The position numbers were made by a program, and so were the translations under genes. A DNA stretch of 64,000 bases from Tunturibacter empetritectus (GTDB taxonomy: Bacteria; Acidobacteriota; Terriglobia; Terriglobales; Acidobacteriaceae): assembly GCF_040358985.1 (NCBI RefSeq), contig NZ_CP132932.1:2418001-2482000 (forward strand), read 5' to 3'. This document shows positions 1 to 9,909 of this stretch, piece after piece (within the stretch, counting starts at the first letter, position 1; each line of letters starts with the position of its first letter). Below the pieces are notes generated by a model. It searched no databases and was not told the origin of the DNA. It was given only the letters and a program-made list of their open reading frames with translations.

Positions 1-2
1 CG

Positions 3-824
3 CTGTGGCCGCAGGGGGCTCCGGGGGTGAAGACGGCGACGGGAGCGGAGGGGGAGACTTCGACGGCGGCCAGTCCGCTGATGGCGGGGAGATGGGTGGC
101 GCGGGTGGGGAATGTGTCGGTGCCTACGCTGACGGTGTATGAGCCGAAGGGTGCGGGCGATGGGACTGGGGTGGTGGTGTTTCCGGGGGGCGCGTACAAG
201 ATTCTGGCGATGGACCTGGAGGGGACCGAGGTTTGCGATTGGCTGAACTCGCGGGGCGTGGCTTGTTTTCTGCTGAAGTATCGGGTGCCGGATACGGGGC
301 CTTATCCGAAGTCGGACGAGGCGCTGGAGGATGCGCAGAGGGCGGTGGGGTTGGTGCGGGAGCATGCGGCGGAGTGGAAGGTGGATGCGAAGAAGATTGG
401 GGTGCTGGGATTTTCTGCAGGCGGGCATCTGGCGGCGGCGTTGAGTACTCACTATGAGACGAGGCTATATCGGCGGGTGGATGCGGCGGATAAGTTGAGC
501 TGCAGGCCGGACTTTGCGGTGGTGGTGTATCCGGGGTACCTGGCGGATGCGGAGAATGGGATGAAGTTCAGCGCGGATATTCCGGTGACCAAGGACACGC
601 CGCCTACGTTTCTGGTACAGGCGGAGGATGATACGGTGCATGTGGAGAATGCGGTGGAGTACTTTCTGGCGCTGAAGAGCGTGGGTGTTCCGACGGAGCT
701 GCATGTGTATGCCGAGGGTGGGCATGGATATGGGCTGCGGCGGACGAAGCTTCCGGTGACGGGGTGGCCGGAGCTGGTGGATGTATGGATGAAGACGATT
801 GGGGTGACGCCTAAGGTGCACTGA
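3..824 (+). CDS. Alpha/beta hydrolase, acetyl-esterase-like (5' end off window)
   Basis: Serine hydrolase of the alpha/beta fold, close to acetyl-xylan-esterase-like or BD-FAE-like proteins. The visible frame is open from base 3 and begins LWPQGAPGV, a segment typical of the start of the mature domain in this family. The true start (probably with a leader) therefore lies left of the window, and the GTG at 27 is likely internal. The nucleophile elbow is GFSAG (about residue 137 of the visible part), the acid is in QAEDD and the catalytic His in GGHGYG. The length matches one complete hydrolase domain. It reads away from the convergent acyltransferase gene. A broken paralogue with the same AEDD and GGHGYG blocks lies at 40348-40850. 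The family is fairly sure; the substrate is not known. Confidence 0.85.
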   Translation: MWPQGAPGVKTATGAEGETSTAASPLMAGRWVARVGNVSVPTLTVYEPKGAGDGTGVVVFPGGAYKILAMDLEGTEVCDWLNSRGVACFLLKYRVPDTGPYPKSDEALEDAQRAVGLVREHAAEWKVDAKKIGVLGFSAGGHLAAALSTHYETRLYRRVDAADKLSCRPDFAVVVYPGYLADAENGMKFSADIPVTKDTPPTFLVQAEDDTVHVENAVEYFLALKSVGVPTELHVYAEGGHGYGLRRTKLPVTGWPELVDVWMKTIGVTPKVH

Positions 825-874
825 GCAGTGCGCCCGTTCTTTCGAAAACGCTGAACGGCGAAGGCGACTGGCGG

Positions 875-2098
875 TCAGCGTTGAAGAGCGGCGGGCTTCT
901 GATTGGGGGATGGTTCGGAGAGAGAGAGAAGCTTTTTCTTGCCGAGGCGTTGGCCCTGGCGGATGAAAGGTTCCTCAACCCATGCGCAGAAGAGCCATGA
1001 GAGGGTGAGGGTTGCGATGAGGTAAATGGGAAATTGTCCCCAAGGAGAGAGCGCGTTGTGGAGCGAGAAGGTGAGTGCGAGAAGTACGGGGACGTGCATG
1101 AGATAGAGGCTGTAAGAGATTCTGCCGAGGAAGCGCGGGATGGCGGAGAGAAGAAAGCGTTGGACCGGTGATGCGTTGAGGCCCAGGACGATAAATCCGA
1201 TCGCTCCTGCTGCTACAAGCCACTCGGCTGAGGTCATGGTCCAGGGACGGCGATAGTCCCACAGAAAGGGGATGCTGAGGTTGTAGAGGAGGAAAGAAGC
1301 GAGGCCGATGCCGATGCGAATGGCGATGGGCAAAGAACAGAATCGCGCTGAGATGGTTTTTAGATGCCTGGCCAGAAGAATTCCGAAGATGAAGAAGGCG
1401 GTGTAGTGAACGGTTCTCAAGAGGCCGGTGGCCTGGTCTGTTTGGGGATACAGGCGAAGCACAACAAACTCGGTGAGCGATAGAGCGACTGCGAGGAGGA
1501 GAGCGATGCGGGTTCGCACTCGAAGGATGAGGAGGGCGAGGAAGGGAAAGAAGATGGAGATTCGCATCTCAACGATAAGCGACCAGATAACGAAGTTGAA
1601 CTGCTGCCAGTTGTAGAAGCCGAGGAAGGCGATGTGCTGGAGGACGAGGGTCCAACGGACGGGCTCGGACCAGAAGGCTGAGGCCCATTTACCGTGCCCG
1701 AGGTTGCCGTGCCACTTTGCGGCGCCGGCGACGGAGAGGGCCAGCGCGGCGAGATAGGGTCCGTAGATGCGAAGGATGCGGCGGGCGAGGAATATGGGAT
1801 AGGGCTGGCCGCGGCCTAGAAGGTAGGGGAAGGACAGGACCAGGCCGCTGAGAATGAAGAAGAGCATGACGGCTTCGTGTCCGGCGTAGAGCGGATAGAA
1901 GAGCAGGGTGAGATGAAGCTGGTGCCAGAGGGGTCCGTGTGTGGGCCAGGGCCAGGCGGGCCACATGAGGATGAAGTGGTGAAAGACAACGACGAGGGAG
2001 GCCAAGCCGCGAAGCGAGTCGAGCTCACGCAGCCGAGGTTGCGGGTCGGCGCCAACTGCGGGCGTTAATGGCGTGCAGGTTGGTGAAGCGACGGCCAC
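875..2098 (-). CDS. Acyltransferase 3 family membrane protein
   Basis: Integral-membrane O-acyltransferase of the acyltransferase 3 (OafA/NodX) family, which moves acyl groups onto cell-surface sugars. The N-terminal block LRELDSLRGLASLVVVFHHF carries the family signature R-x10-H. About ten hydrophobic segments follow, with the family features SGLVLSFPYLLGR, ILRIYGPYL and, near the end, SYSLYLMHVPVL. I chose a GTG start at 2098 because GAGGAAAG lies about 7 bases upstream; the frame is open further to a TTG at 2137. About 407 residues is normal for the family. It faces a divergent small membrane gene across a 374-base gap. The acceptor molecule cannot be told. Confidence 0.85.
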   Translation of the reverse strand: MAVASPTCTPLTPAVGADPQPRLRELDSLRGLASLVVVFHHFILMWPAWPWPTHGPLWHQLHLTLLFYPLYAGHEAVMLFFILSGLVLSFPYLLGRGQPYPIFLARRILRIYGPYLAALALSVAGAAKWHGNLGHGKWASAFWSEPVRWTLVLQHIAFLGFYNWQQFNFVIWSLIVEMRISIFFPFLALLILRVRTRIALLLAVALSLTEFVVLRLYPQTDQATGLLRTVHYTAFFIFGILLARHLKTISARFCSLPIAIRIGIGLASFLLYNLSIPFLWDYRRPWTMTSAEWLVAAGAIGFIVLGLNASPVQRFLLSAIPRFLGRISYSLYLMHVPVLLALTFSLHNALSPWGQFPIYLIATLTLSWLFCAWVEEPFIRQGQRLGKKKLLSLSEPSPNQKPAALQR

Positions 2099-2472
2099 GG
2101 AGCTTTCCTCACGGTGCGCGAAGACAGATCGGCACAAAGACGGTGACGAAACTACAGTTGCTGGGGCCTGGGATCGAGGGAACGAGGGGAGAATACCATA
2201 CGGCGGACGGCAAAAGATTGCGCAGCCCGCTTGTTTTGCTGACTCACAAATCTCTCGTCGCGCCTGGCTTGTGCGAAGTGGCGAGCGAGGTTCGCGCGTG
2301 ATCAGCTATGACTGTGAGGCGGCGAAGTGAGTGTGTTTTCGAGCGGGGACTTCTTCGGAAGTTGTGGCGGAGGCAGGTGGGGTCGGATATGCTGATCGCT
2401 ACTCCGGTATCAAATTTTGCTGAAGGTTTTTTGACCATTTTGCTTGATCATTTTTTAGACGAAAGGTAAACC
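2099..2472. other. Divergent intergenic region, 374 bases
   Basis: Lies between the acyltransferase (reading left) and the YvlD-like gene (reading right), so it should hold both promoters. The last 70 bases turn AT-rich (TTTTTTGACCATTTTGCTTGATCATTTTTTAGA), with the dyad TTGATCA in it. I see no RNA gene or convincing frame. Confidence 0.4.
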
Positions 2473-2829
2473 ATGCTTCGTTTGCTTTTGCACTGGATTT
2501 TGAATGCTGTGGCTCTGCTGGTGGTGGCGCACTTTGTTGAGGGCTTCGACGTGAGTAACTTCGTGTCGGCATTGATCGCGGTGGTGGTGATTGGGTTGTT
2601 CAACGCGACGCTCGGGTTGCTGCTGAAGATCATTACGCTGCCGCTGGGGATTCTGACGTTTGGGATCTTTTTTCTCGTGATCAATGCGGTGATTCTGTGG
2701 TTCTCGAGCAAGTTTGTGCCTGGGTTTGCGGTGACGACGTTCAAGGCGGCGTTTCTGGGGGCGCTGGCGTTGGCGGTGCTGCATTTACTGTTTGGATTCT
2801 TTGGTTCTGCGATGAAGAAACGGTCTTAG
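2473..2829 (+). CDS. YvlD/phage-holin-family small membrane protein
   Basis: A 118-residue protein made almost wholly of four hydrophobic helices, matching the YvlD (DUF360) family, which databases often label 'phage holin family'. Family marks are ALIAVVVIGLFNATLG, then LKIITLPLGILTFGIFFLVINA and a short charged tail MKKRS. GAAAGG lies about 6 bases before the ATG. No phage genes are nearby, so a true lysis role is unlikely; relatives sit in envelope-stress settings in other bacteria. The next gene starts 26 bases downstream and is also a small membrane protein, so the two are probably co-transcribed. Confidence 0.8.
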   Translation: MLRLLLHWILNAVALLVVAHFVEGFDVSNFVSALIAVVVIGLFNATLGLLLKIITLPLGILTFGIFFLVINAVILWFSSKFVPGFAVTTFKAAFLGALALAVLHLLFGFFGSAMKKRS

Positions 2830-2855
2830 GCAGGGACAATTCTGGAGAGTAGCGT

Positions 2856-3617
2856 GTGAGGAATCCTTTGGACTATCCTTTGCTGATATTTGTAACTGCA
2901 TTTGTGCTTTTGTGGTTTGCGGCCTGGGTGGGCGGACAGATCAGCCAGCGGCGGCGGGATTTGACCGATGAGCTGCGAACCGACTTTGGGGTGGTGCTGG
3001 CCGCTACGCTGACTCTGCTGGGGTTGATTATCGGGTTCAGCTTTTCAATGGCGACGGCGCGGTATGACCAGAGGAAGACTTCGGAGGAGGCCGAGGCCAA
3101 TGCGATTGGGACCGAGTATGTGAGGGCGGATCTGCTGCCGGCGGCGGAGGGTGCCGAGGTGCGGGCGCTGCTGAGGCAGTATACGGATCTGCGGATTCGG
3201 TTTTACAGGACGCGGGATGCGTGGGAGCTTCGGCGGATCGATGCGGATACGACGCGGGTGCAGGGGGAGCTTTGGGCGGCGGCTTCGAAGCCTGCGATGG
3301 AGCAGCCTTCGCCGGTGATTGCGCTGGCAGTCGTCGGAATGAACGATGTGCTGAACTCGCAGGGGTACACGCAGGCGGCGTGGTGGAACCGGATTCCGGT
3401 GGCGGCTTGGGCGTTGATGTTTGCGATAGCGATCTTTTGCAATGGGCTGCTGGGGTATGGGGCTCGGCAGATGGAGCCGAGGCTGTTTATGGTGTTGCCG
3501 CTGGTGGTGGCGGTGGCGTTCTTTTTGATTGCGGATATTGATAGCCCGCGGGGTGGGGTGATTCGGGTGCATCCGCAGAATCTTGAGAGTTTGCGCGTTG
3601 GGTTGGGGGCGGAGTAG
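2856..3617 (+). CDS. Bestrophin-like / DUF4239-type membrane protein
   Basis: 253 residues with the layout of DUF4239 ('bestrophin-like domain') proteins. There are two N-terminal hydrophobic segments (about residues 8-27 and 48-66), a polar helical middle rich in Arg and Glu (about 67-170) and two C-terminal hydrophobic segments (about 177-222). The GTG start is supported by GGAGAG about 8 bases upstream. FGVVLAATLTLLGLIIGFSFSMA and the motif RYDQRKTSEEAEANAIGTEY fit this family, in which a conserved E/D-rich segment follows the second helix. It follows the YvlD-like gene closely. The function of the family is not known to me. Confidence 0.65.
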   Translation: MRNPLDYPLLIFVTAFVLLWFAAWVGGQISQRRRDLTDELRTDFGVVLAATLTLLGLIIGFSFSMATARYDQRKTSEEAEANAIGTEYVRADLLPAAEGAEVRALLRQYTDLRIRFYRTRDAWELRRIDADTTRVQGELWAAASKPAMEQPSPVIALAVVGMNDVLNSQGYTQAAWWNRIPVAAWALMFAIAIFCNGLLGYGARQMEPRLFMVLPLVVAVAFFLIADIDSPRGGVIRVHPQNLESLRVGLGAE

Positions 3618-3659
3618 TTGCAAGCGTCAAAACAGCACGACACGGGGGTCTCTCCACTG

Positions 3660-3706
3660 CGCGACGGACGATGAGACTATCCGTTGCTTCGGTCGAGATG
3701 ACGGAT
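3660..3706. repeat. Possible extragenic palindrome
   Basis: Between the convergent genes at 3617 and 3749 there is a short hairpin-forming unit: ACGGA, 11-base loop, TCCGT, followed by TGCTTCGGTCGAGATGACGG. Its look resembles dispersed intergenic palindromes of Acidobacteria, but I found no second copy in this window, so the repeat status is only a suspicion. Confidence 0.25.
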
Positions 3707-3748
3707 TTTGTTTTGGGGCGCGGGATACTGCAAGAACAGACAACCGTT

Positions 3749-5233
3749 TTAGAAGTGATAGGTGATGTCTCCGGCTGCGATGAATTGGGTCTTTTTGGTG
3801 CCAAGGTCGTAGGCAGGGAGATTGTAGGAGTGCTCTAGGCGAATCTCGGGGCGGAAGAGAACGGTGTTGCCGATCCAGTGGCCGTAGCTGATGAGGTGCT
3901 CGGAGTATTTGGTGGTGTAGCCGGTGCGCTGGCCCTTGATGTCGTCGACGAACTCGTTGCGGATGGAGAGATAGTTTTTGTGGTTGAACTCTTTCTCGGT
4001 GTAGTTGACGATGGCGGCTTCGGGGGCGAAGCAGGTGCGTTCGCCGAAGGAGCAGAAGGCGCCGTTGGAACCGATCTCGGGCTTGATGGGGTTGGTTACG
4101 TTGCCGGCGATGTTGGGCACGTCGCGCTGGTACATGTACCAGGCCTCGGTGTCGGTGTGCCAGGTGGCGTTGATCTTGTGGTACCAGGTCTCGTAGTAGC
4201 CCTGCAGGTTGTTGTAGGCGTACTTGCCGTCGTTGAAGGAGTTGGCGCAGGTGTAGAGGGCGTCGCCGCCTTTGTGCCAGGTGTAGTCGACGCAGGCGGT
4301 GCCGGTGGGCTTGACGTCCTTGGTCCAGGGAGCTACGTCGTTGCCTCCGGAGAATCCTGCCTGGACAAGCCAGTGGTCGGAGAGTTTGATGGAGGCGACG
4401 ATGCCGGTCTGGGTGTAGGGGTCGATGGTGTAGAGGAGGGAGTGCGAGTAGGTGTAGTTGTTGGGGGCGAGCTGGGCTTCGATGTCGGGGAGCGAGATGT
4501 AGCGGCCCATGCGGATGTTCATGCCCTTGGCGACGTGGGGGATGTAGAGGTCGAAGTAGAACATGACGGGGTCGTAGCCGTACTCGTGGTTTTCAAGCAG
4601 GAGCTGCTGGGAGAATATGCCTTTTGAGGTGGTGTAGCGATAGTCCTGTCCCCAGAGCTGGGCGAAGCGGAAGCCGTAGTCAATGTGTTCGGTCTGGACG
4701 GTGTCGGGGAGGCGCTCGATAAAGAGGACCTGCTGGTCTGGCGTGATGCGGTTGGGATTGTAGTAGTAAGCTGCGGGTGAATTGGCGCTATCGCCTTTGT
4801 TGGAGGTGCTGATGTTGAAGCCTCCGTTGAGCCAGCCGTAGATTTTGGTGCGGGTTCGGTTCTGGTTGATGGCCTGCATGAGGGGATAGGTTTGGGTGTC
4901 TGGCGCGCCGAGGACGGGGGTTCCGCCTACGCTGTAGTCGCTGCTGGGGAAGGGGGTGGAGTCGAGCGGTGCTGGGTAACCTCGGCGGACGGGGTCGGGT
5001 CCGGCGGGCTGGGTTGGGTGCCAGTCTTCTTTGTAAGCGTCGATGAGAGCTGGGAAGAATGGCTTGGGAGCGTCTGGAGTCGGCGTTGCGGATGATGCTG
5101 GGCTTGACGTGGCGCTTTGAGCGTTGAGTTGAGCGTTGAGTTGAGCGTTGATTTGATCCTGGGCTATCGCGGGAGCAGAGAGCATGATCAAAAATGCATT
5201 TAGGAGTACGAGGCAGGCAGGCCATTCGCGCAT
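3749..5233 (-). CDS. BBP2-type outer-membrane porin
   Basis: Outer-membrane beta-barrel of the BBP2 (porin-2) family. Start chosen at ATG 5233, which gives a clean signal peptide (MREWPACLVLLNAFLIML...APAIAQ) with GGGAGG upstream; the frame is open to 5383 but that extension has no leader character. A low-complexity stretch rich in QLNA and proline (about residues 25-55) follows the leader. The family start YGWLNGGFNISTS comes next, then alternating aromatic strands with NYLSIRNEFVDDIKGQRTG and RPEIRLEHSYN near the end, and a terminal aromatic residue (ITYHF) as usual for barrel proteins. About 494 residues is typical. It lies downstream of pheS on the same strand, with over 200 bases between. 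The transported solute is unknown. Confidence 0.82.
   Translation of the reverse strand: MREWPACLVLLNAFLIMLSAPAIAQDQINAQLNAQLNAQSATSSPASSATPTPDAPKPFFPALIDAYKEDWHPTQPAGPDPVRRGYPAPLDSTPFPSSDYSVGGTPVLGAPDTQTYPLMQAINQNRTRTKIYGWLNGGFNISTSNKGDSANSPAAYYYNPNRITPDQQVLFIERLPDTVQTEHIDYGFRFAQLWGQDYRYTTSKGIFSQQLLLENHEYGYDPVMFYFDLYIPHVAKGMNIRMGRYISLPDIEAQLAPNNYTYSHSLLYTIDPYTQTGIVASIKLSDHWLVQAGFSGGNDVAPWTKDVKPTGTACVDYTWHKGGDALYTCANSFNDGKYAYNNLQGYYETWYHKINATWHTDTEAWYMYQRDVPNIAGNVTNPIKPEIGSNGAFCSFGERTCFAPEAAIVNYTEKEFNHKNYLSIRNEFVDDIKGQRTGYTTKYSEHLISYGHWIGNTVLFRPEIRLEHSYNLPAYDLGTKKTQFIAAGDITYHF
5119..5154 (-). repeat. Three tandem 12-base units in porin gene
   Basis: GAGCGTTGAGTT occurs twice and GAGCGTTGATTT once, head to tail. 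On the coding strand they encode a QLNA repeat just after the signal peptide, so copy-number change would stay in frame. Confidence 0.8.
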
Positions 5234-5454
5234 GAAGGACTGCTGCCTCCCTGGAGCAGCAATCGTCTCATTTGAACTTTCAGGGCGTAAAGGTTTCGTT
5301 AGTTTGGCGTAAAGAACTCGTAAGGATGCGTGGGGTGATGCTGGTGTCCTGCCGGACGGGCCGCCTGCGCGGCGAGCGGTCACTTCGTGACTTGTATACC
5401 TTGTCTAGGGGATGCGGGGTTTGTGGTCCTCGCGTTGCTCGGGTTTGAGTTTGG

Positions 5455-6639
<1,185 letters not shown>

Positions 6640-6708
6640 GGCTTCAATCTAATAAGTTTACAGACTTGTTGGCTGGCGGAGAAACGCGGTTGTGGCATGG
6701 CAAGAACT

Positions 6709-6743
6709 CCCCACCCTCTGCGGTGAGGCCGCAAAGAGTGGGG
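6709..6743 (-). terminator. Hairpin after heme-binding-like gene
   Basis: An inverted repeat: CCCCACCCTCTGCGG paired with CCGCAAAGAGTGGGG over a 5-base loop, 19 bases beyond the stop of the gene at 6762. On the minus strand it is followed by AGTTCTTG, only moderately T-rich, so it may be a weak intrinsic terminator. Confidence 0.5.
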
Positions 6744-6761
6744 CAGCTAGTTCGTTTGAGA

Positions 6762-8012
6762 CTAGTTGAAAGATTTGGTGAGGGTGGCGACGGAGATGTG
6801 GGGCCAGCCAAGGATGACCGGTGATGTGCCTGGAGGAGGAGGGGGTGCGAGGAGAACTCCGAAGTTGAGAACGACCATCTGAGCGTACTGCAGCTGCATG
6901 AAGGTTGCCCGGTGGTGGTGTTTAACCTTCTCGATCCAGAAGGTGGCATAGACGGTGGCAGTGTCGGCGTTGGGGCCTTTAGGTCCGGTGGGCTCCCCGC
7001 CTTCGAGGAAGAGGATGTTTTCGATCCCGCCGGCGGCGTTGACCATATTGGCACTGACAGTTGGGCTGGCGGGCTTATTGGGTACGGTGAGAAACTGAAT
7101 GTTGGCCTGGGTAGCGATGTTGAGGACCACACCTTCGAAGGTGTGACCCTGGTGGATCTGCTTTTCGATATGGGTTTGAAGGAGAATGATGGGATCGTTG
7201 ATGACTTTCTGGATTGGAACGCCGTCGATTTTGGAGTTGGCCGTCCATGGGCAGTCGGGAGGGTTGGTGTTGTAGGGGGTGCGGGGGTTCTTGATGCCTT
7301 CGGGGATGGTGATGTCGTACTGGGTGAAGGGGGGAACGGGGCCGATGGGGGGCGGGACGTTGGCGGCTGTGTCCTTCTCGTTGGAGCCGGCTGCGTTGAT
7401 GGCGGGGGCGGGAGCGATGGGGAAGGGAGTGCTGTTGAAGGAGGGAAATCGGGAGAAGGCATAGGGTTGGCCAGCAAGGGGTAGAGTGGGATTGCCGTTG
7501 AAACGCTCGGCGATTCCTTGCGCGAGCAGAGCGTTACCGTGGGGAATAGAGCCCATGCGGGCGATGATCTGGGTTTCGATGGGTGTGGTTTCGGTTGGGT
7601 AAGAGGTGGGCGGCTGCGTGATCCAGATGCCGGGCTCGATGTGCATGGCTCCGCCGGTGCAGGAGTCGGCGATTTTTTGCAGGTAGGTGAGGCCATGGAG
7701 CGTGATGTCCGGCTGACCGAAACCCCGGTTGGGGATGGGAGAGCCGATGGGGGTGACGGTGAGGATTTCGGTGGTGGTGTTGAGTTGAAGGTAGAGGTTG
7801 GCGTGGCCTTCCTGGTCGGGCCGCGCAATGAGGTTGAAGCCGGAACCGCAGCCCTGCCAGGTTCCGGCGAGGTCGGCCAGTAGGCCAAGATCAGCGAGAA
7901 CGTTCTCGTTGTTGGGGCTGATGCGGATGGTGGGAACGCGCAAGCCTGCCTCGGCGATATTGCGTTCAGAAGGTGGAATTGGGCATTGTTTTTCGCGATT
8001 TTCTTCGGGCAT
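6762..8012 (-). CDS. Heme-binding-protein-like (nitrobindin/FABP-type) protein
   Basis: 416 residues, no signal peptide. The N-terminal part LGLLADLAGTWQGCGSGFNLIARP resembles the opening of lipocalin-like or nitrobindin-like barrels (GTWxGxG). The blocks LYLQLNTTTEILTVTPI, IPNRGFGQPDITLHGLTYLQKI, MHIEPGIWI and MGSIPHGNALLAQG match a family that databases annotate as 'heme-binding protein'. The middle is proline-rich (about 195-245) and the end has a second beta-rich part (ATVYATFWIEKVKHHHRATFMQLQYAQ). I see no CxxCH heme site. GGAAGG lies about 11 bases before the start. It stands alone between pheS and the UbiA fusion. The molecular role is unknown to me; the label rests on family resemblance. 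Confidence 0.55.
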   Translation of the reverse strand: MPEENREKQCPIPPSERNIAEAGLRVPTIRISPNNENVLADLGLLADLAGTWQGCGSGFNLIARPDQEGHANLYLQLNTTTEILTVTPIGSPIPNRGFGQPDITLHGLTYLQKIADSCTGGAMHIEPGIWITQPPTSYPTETTPIETQIIARMGSIPHGNALLAQGIAERFNGNPTLPLAGQPYAFSRFPSFNSTPFPIAPAPAINAAGSNEKDTAANVPPPIGPVPPFTQYDITIPEGIKNPRTPYNTNPPDCPWTANSKIDGVPIQKVINDPIILLQTHIEKQIHQGHTFEGVVLNIATQANIQFLTVPNKPASPTVSANMVNAAGGIENILFLEGGEPTGPKGPNADTATVYATFWIEKVKHHHRATFMQLQYAQMVVLNFGVLLAPPPPPGTSPVILGWPHISVATLTKSFN

Positions 8013-8400
8013 GACAGTCGATTCCTTCCTTGGTTGAGATGTGGAGGGACAAGTGCGCCGTGGGACGCGTTAGCCGAGCGATAAAAGGGTCTTGGAAGGG
8101 GCCCGGGCCGGGAGAGATTTATTCAGCGGAAGCAGTATGGACTGAGCGTATCCGCGATACGGGAGGCCGACGGGAGATTACCCGGGAGCATACTCCGGCC
8201 AGAGCGGGATGCCAAGTGAATTCTGCGAGGCTGGAGGAGGGTGCCGGAGGTGGATGTGTGACGTGATCTGCTTGGCATGACTGTGACGTCTAGCGGATTC
8301 GTTCGACCACGTCGGTCGCGATAGAGCGGCTATCGGCTCCGCTTTGGGTGACAACTTCAATTCGGATTAGACATCTATCCGGAGCGGATGTGTCGATGCG
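8013..8400. other. Intergenic region, 388 bases, nothing recognised
   Basis: Lies upstream of the heme-binding-like gene and downstream of the UbiA fusion (both on minus). It must hold the promoter of the former. I see no tRNA, no clear hairpin and no convincing reading frame. Confidence 0.4.
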
Positions 8401-9894
8401 CTAGAGGGCGGAGAGGACGATGAGGGCTACGAGGAGGCCCATGAAGAGGCTGCGGCGGTCGGTGATGGCGTAGACGACGGGGTCTTCGTTGAGCTGGCCG
8501 CGAGAGGCCAAGAGCCAGAGGCGCATGATCCAAAGGATAAGGACGGGAACGAGAAGCCAGAGTCGCCGGGTGTGGTGGTAGAGCTGGGCCGCTTCGAGGG
8601 TCGAGATGTAGAGGGTGAGGACGACGACGGAGGCGAAGCCGCTAGCGGAGCCGAAGCTGCGAAGTTGCTCGATGTCAGAGACGTGGTAGCCGCGGCCTCC
8701 GATGGTGGAGCCGCCGCGCTCACTGAGGTTTTCAAGCTCGGCGAAGCGTTTGACCAGAGCGAGCGAGAGAAAGAAGAAGATGCTGAAGCTGCCGAGCCAG
8801 GTGGATACGGGCACGCCCGAGGCAGCGGATCCGGCGATGATGCGAATGGTGTAGAGGCCGGAGAGGACGATAACGTCGACCAGGACGGAGCGCTTGAGAC
8901 GCAGCGAATAGGCGAGTGTCGTAACGAGGTAGATGCCGAGCCACTCAAGGAAGTAATGAGGCTTGATGAGGGAGACGAGTTGAGGCGACAGGGCGGTGAT
9001 GACGCGGGGCACTGACAGCGCCAGAACGAGAGAGGCGGCCAGCAAGAGGACGACAACGAAGACGCCGGAGAGGGCGGAGAGGTCGCCCGAGGCGAAGGGG
9101 CGGCGGCGCTTGCGCGGGTGCTGGCGGTCGGCTTCGAGGTCGAGCAGGTCGTTGACGATGTAGGTGGCGGAGGCGCAGAGGCCGAAGCTGAGAAAGGCGA
9201 CTGCTGCTGCTGCGACGAGACCGGGTGCCCAGGCGTGGGCGAGGAGGAGGGGGAGGAAGATGAGGACGTTTTTCGCCCATTGGTGGAGGCGGATGGCTTT
9301 GGGCCACGCTTTGAGGGGGGAGACGGTCTCGTCGAAGGTGCGGGCGGGGGTAACGCGGGCTTTGCGGAGCGCGGCGCGGAGGGCGGGGGTGGGGTTGGCG
9401 ACCATGGGCTCCCTGCAGCTTTCGAGCAAGGGGAGATCGGGCATGGCGTTGCCGATGTAGGTGAAGTTGTCGCCGAATTGGGAGCGGAAGGCGGCGAGCT
9501 TGTTTTTGCCGGCAAGGTTGAGCTGACCGTCGGAGGCGAGGACGCCGGTGAAGAGGCCGAGGTGGTCTGCGACGCGGCGAGCGGTGTCGGCGTCGGCTGC
9601 GGTGGCGAGGTAGATGGGGCGGCCGGTGGCGTGCTGCTGCTGAAGATATTGAAGGAGTTCGCGGTTGTAGGGGAGGTGGGCGACGTCGAGCTGGACGGTG
9701 GCGGCGAGGTGGCGCTTGAGAGCAGCTTTGCCCTGGAGGAGCCAGGAGGGGATTTTAAGGAGTGCAGCCGGATGGTGGCGGGCGACGGCGAGTGCGGAGT
9801 CGTGCAAGGTGTCGGACTTGACGAGGGTACCGTCGAGGTCGACACAGAGGATGGGGAGCGCGGCGGTGTCGATTTGTGAGGCCGTGAGAGACAA
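8401..9894 (-). CDS. HAD phosphatase - UbiA prenyltransferase fusion
   Basis: Two-domain protein of 497 residues. Residues 15-190 form a HAD-type phosphatase: motif I DLDGTLVKSD (Asp19 and Asp21), then ATAADADTARRVADHLGLF and the late acidic motif GDNFTYIGNAMPDLPLL. Residues 195-497 form a UbiA-type membrane prenyltransferase with about eight helices; the Mg-diphosphate motif NDLLDLEADRQHPRKRRRPF starts at about residue 248 and the second Asp-rich zone lies near YSLRLKRSVLVDVIVLSG. Such fusions are known among relatives of decaprenyl-phosphate phosphoribosyltransferase, in which a polyprenyl phosphate receives a sugar phosphate that is then dephosphorylated. The HAD half would fit that last step, but this is inference. 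The start is a TTG with AAGGA just upstream. Confidence 0.85.
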   Translation of the reverse strand: MSLTASQIDTAALPILCVDLDGTLVKSDTLHDSALAVARHHPAALLKIPSWLLQGKAALKRHLAATVQLDVAHLPYNRELLQYLQQQHATGRPIYLATAADADTARRVADHLGLFTGVLASDGQLNLAGKNKLAAFRSQFGDNFTYIGNAMPDLPLLESCREPMVANPTPALRAALRKARVTPARTFDETVSPLKAWPKAIRLHQWAKNVLIFLPLLLAHAWAPGLVAAAAVAFLSFGLCASATYIVNDLLDLEADRQHPRKRRRPFASGDLSALSGVFVVVLLLAASLVLALSVPRVITALSPQLVSLIKPHYFLEWLGIYLVTTLAYSLRLKRSVLVDVIVLSGLYTIRIIAGSAASGVPVSTWLGSFSIFFFLSLALVKRFAELENLSERGGSTIGGRGYHVSDIEQLRSFGSASGFASVVVLTLYISTLEAAQLYHHTRRLWLLVPVLILWIMRLWLLASRGQLNEDPVVYAITDRRSLFMGLLVALIVLSAL

Positions 9895-9909
9895 AAGTGT
9901 CCTTTCTTC

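Noticed and set aside
2473..2829. Prophage, suggested by the 'holin family' label
   Set aside because: YvlD-type proteins carry this label without phage context, and no phage structural or lysis gene is nearby.
3878..4627. 249-residue open frame on the plus strand inside the porin gene
   Set aside because: Val/Gly/Asp-rich shadow of the porin on the opposite strand; no ribosome site or family features.
6644..7888. 414-residue minus-strand frame overlapping the heme-binding-like gene
   Set aside because: Ser/Pro/Thr-rich shadow in another frame; the 416-residue frame has coherent family blocks.
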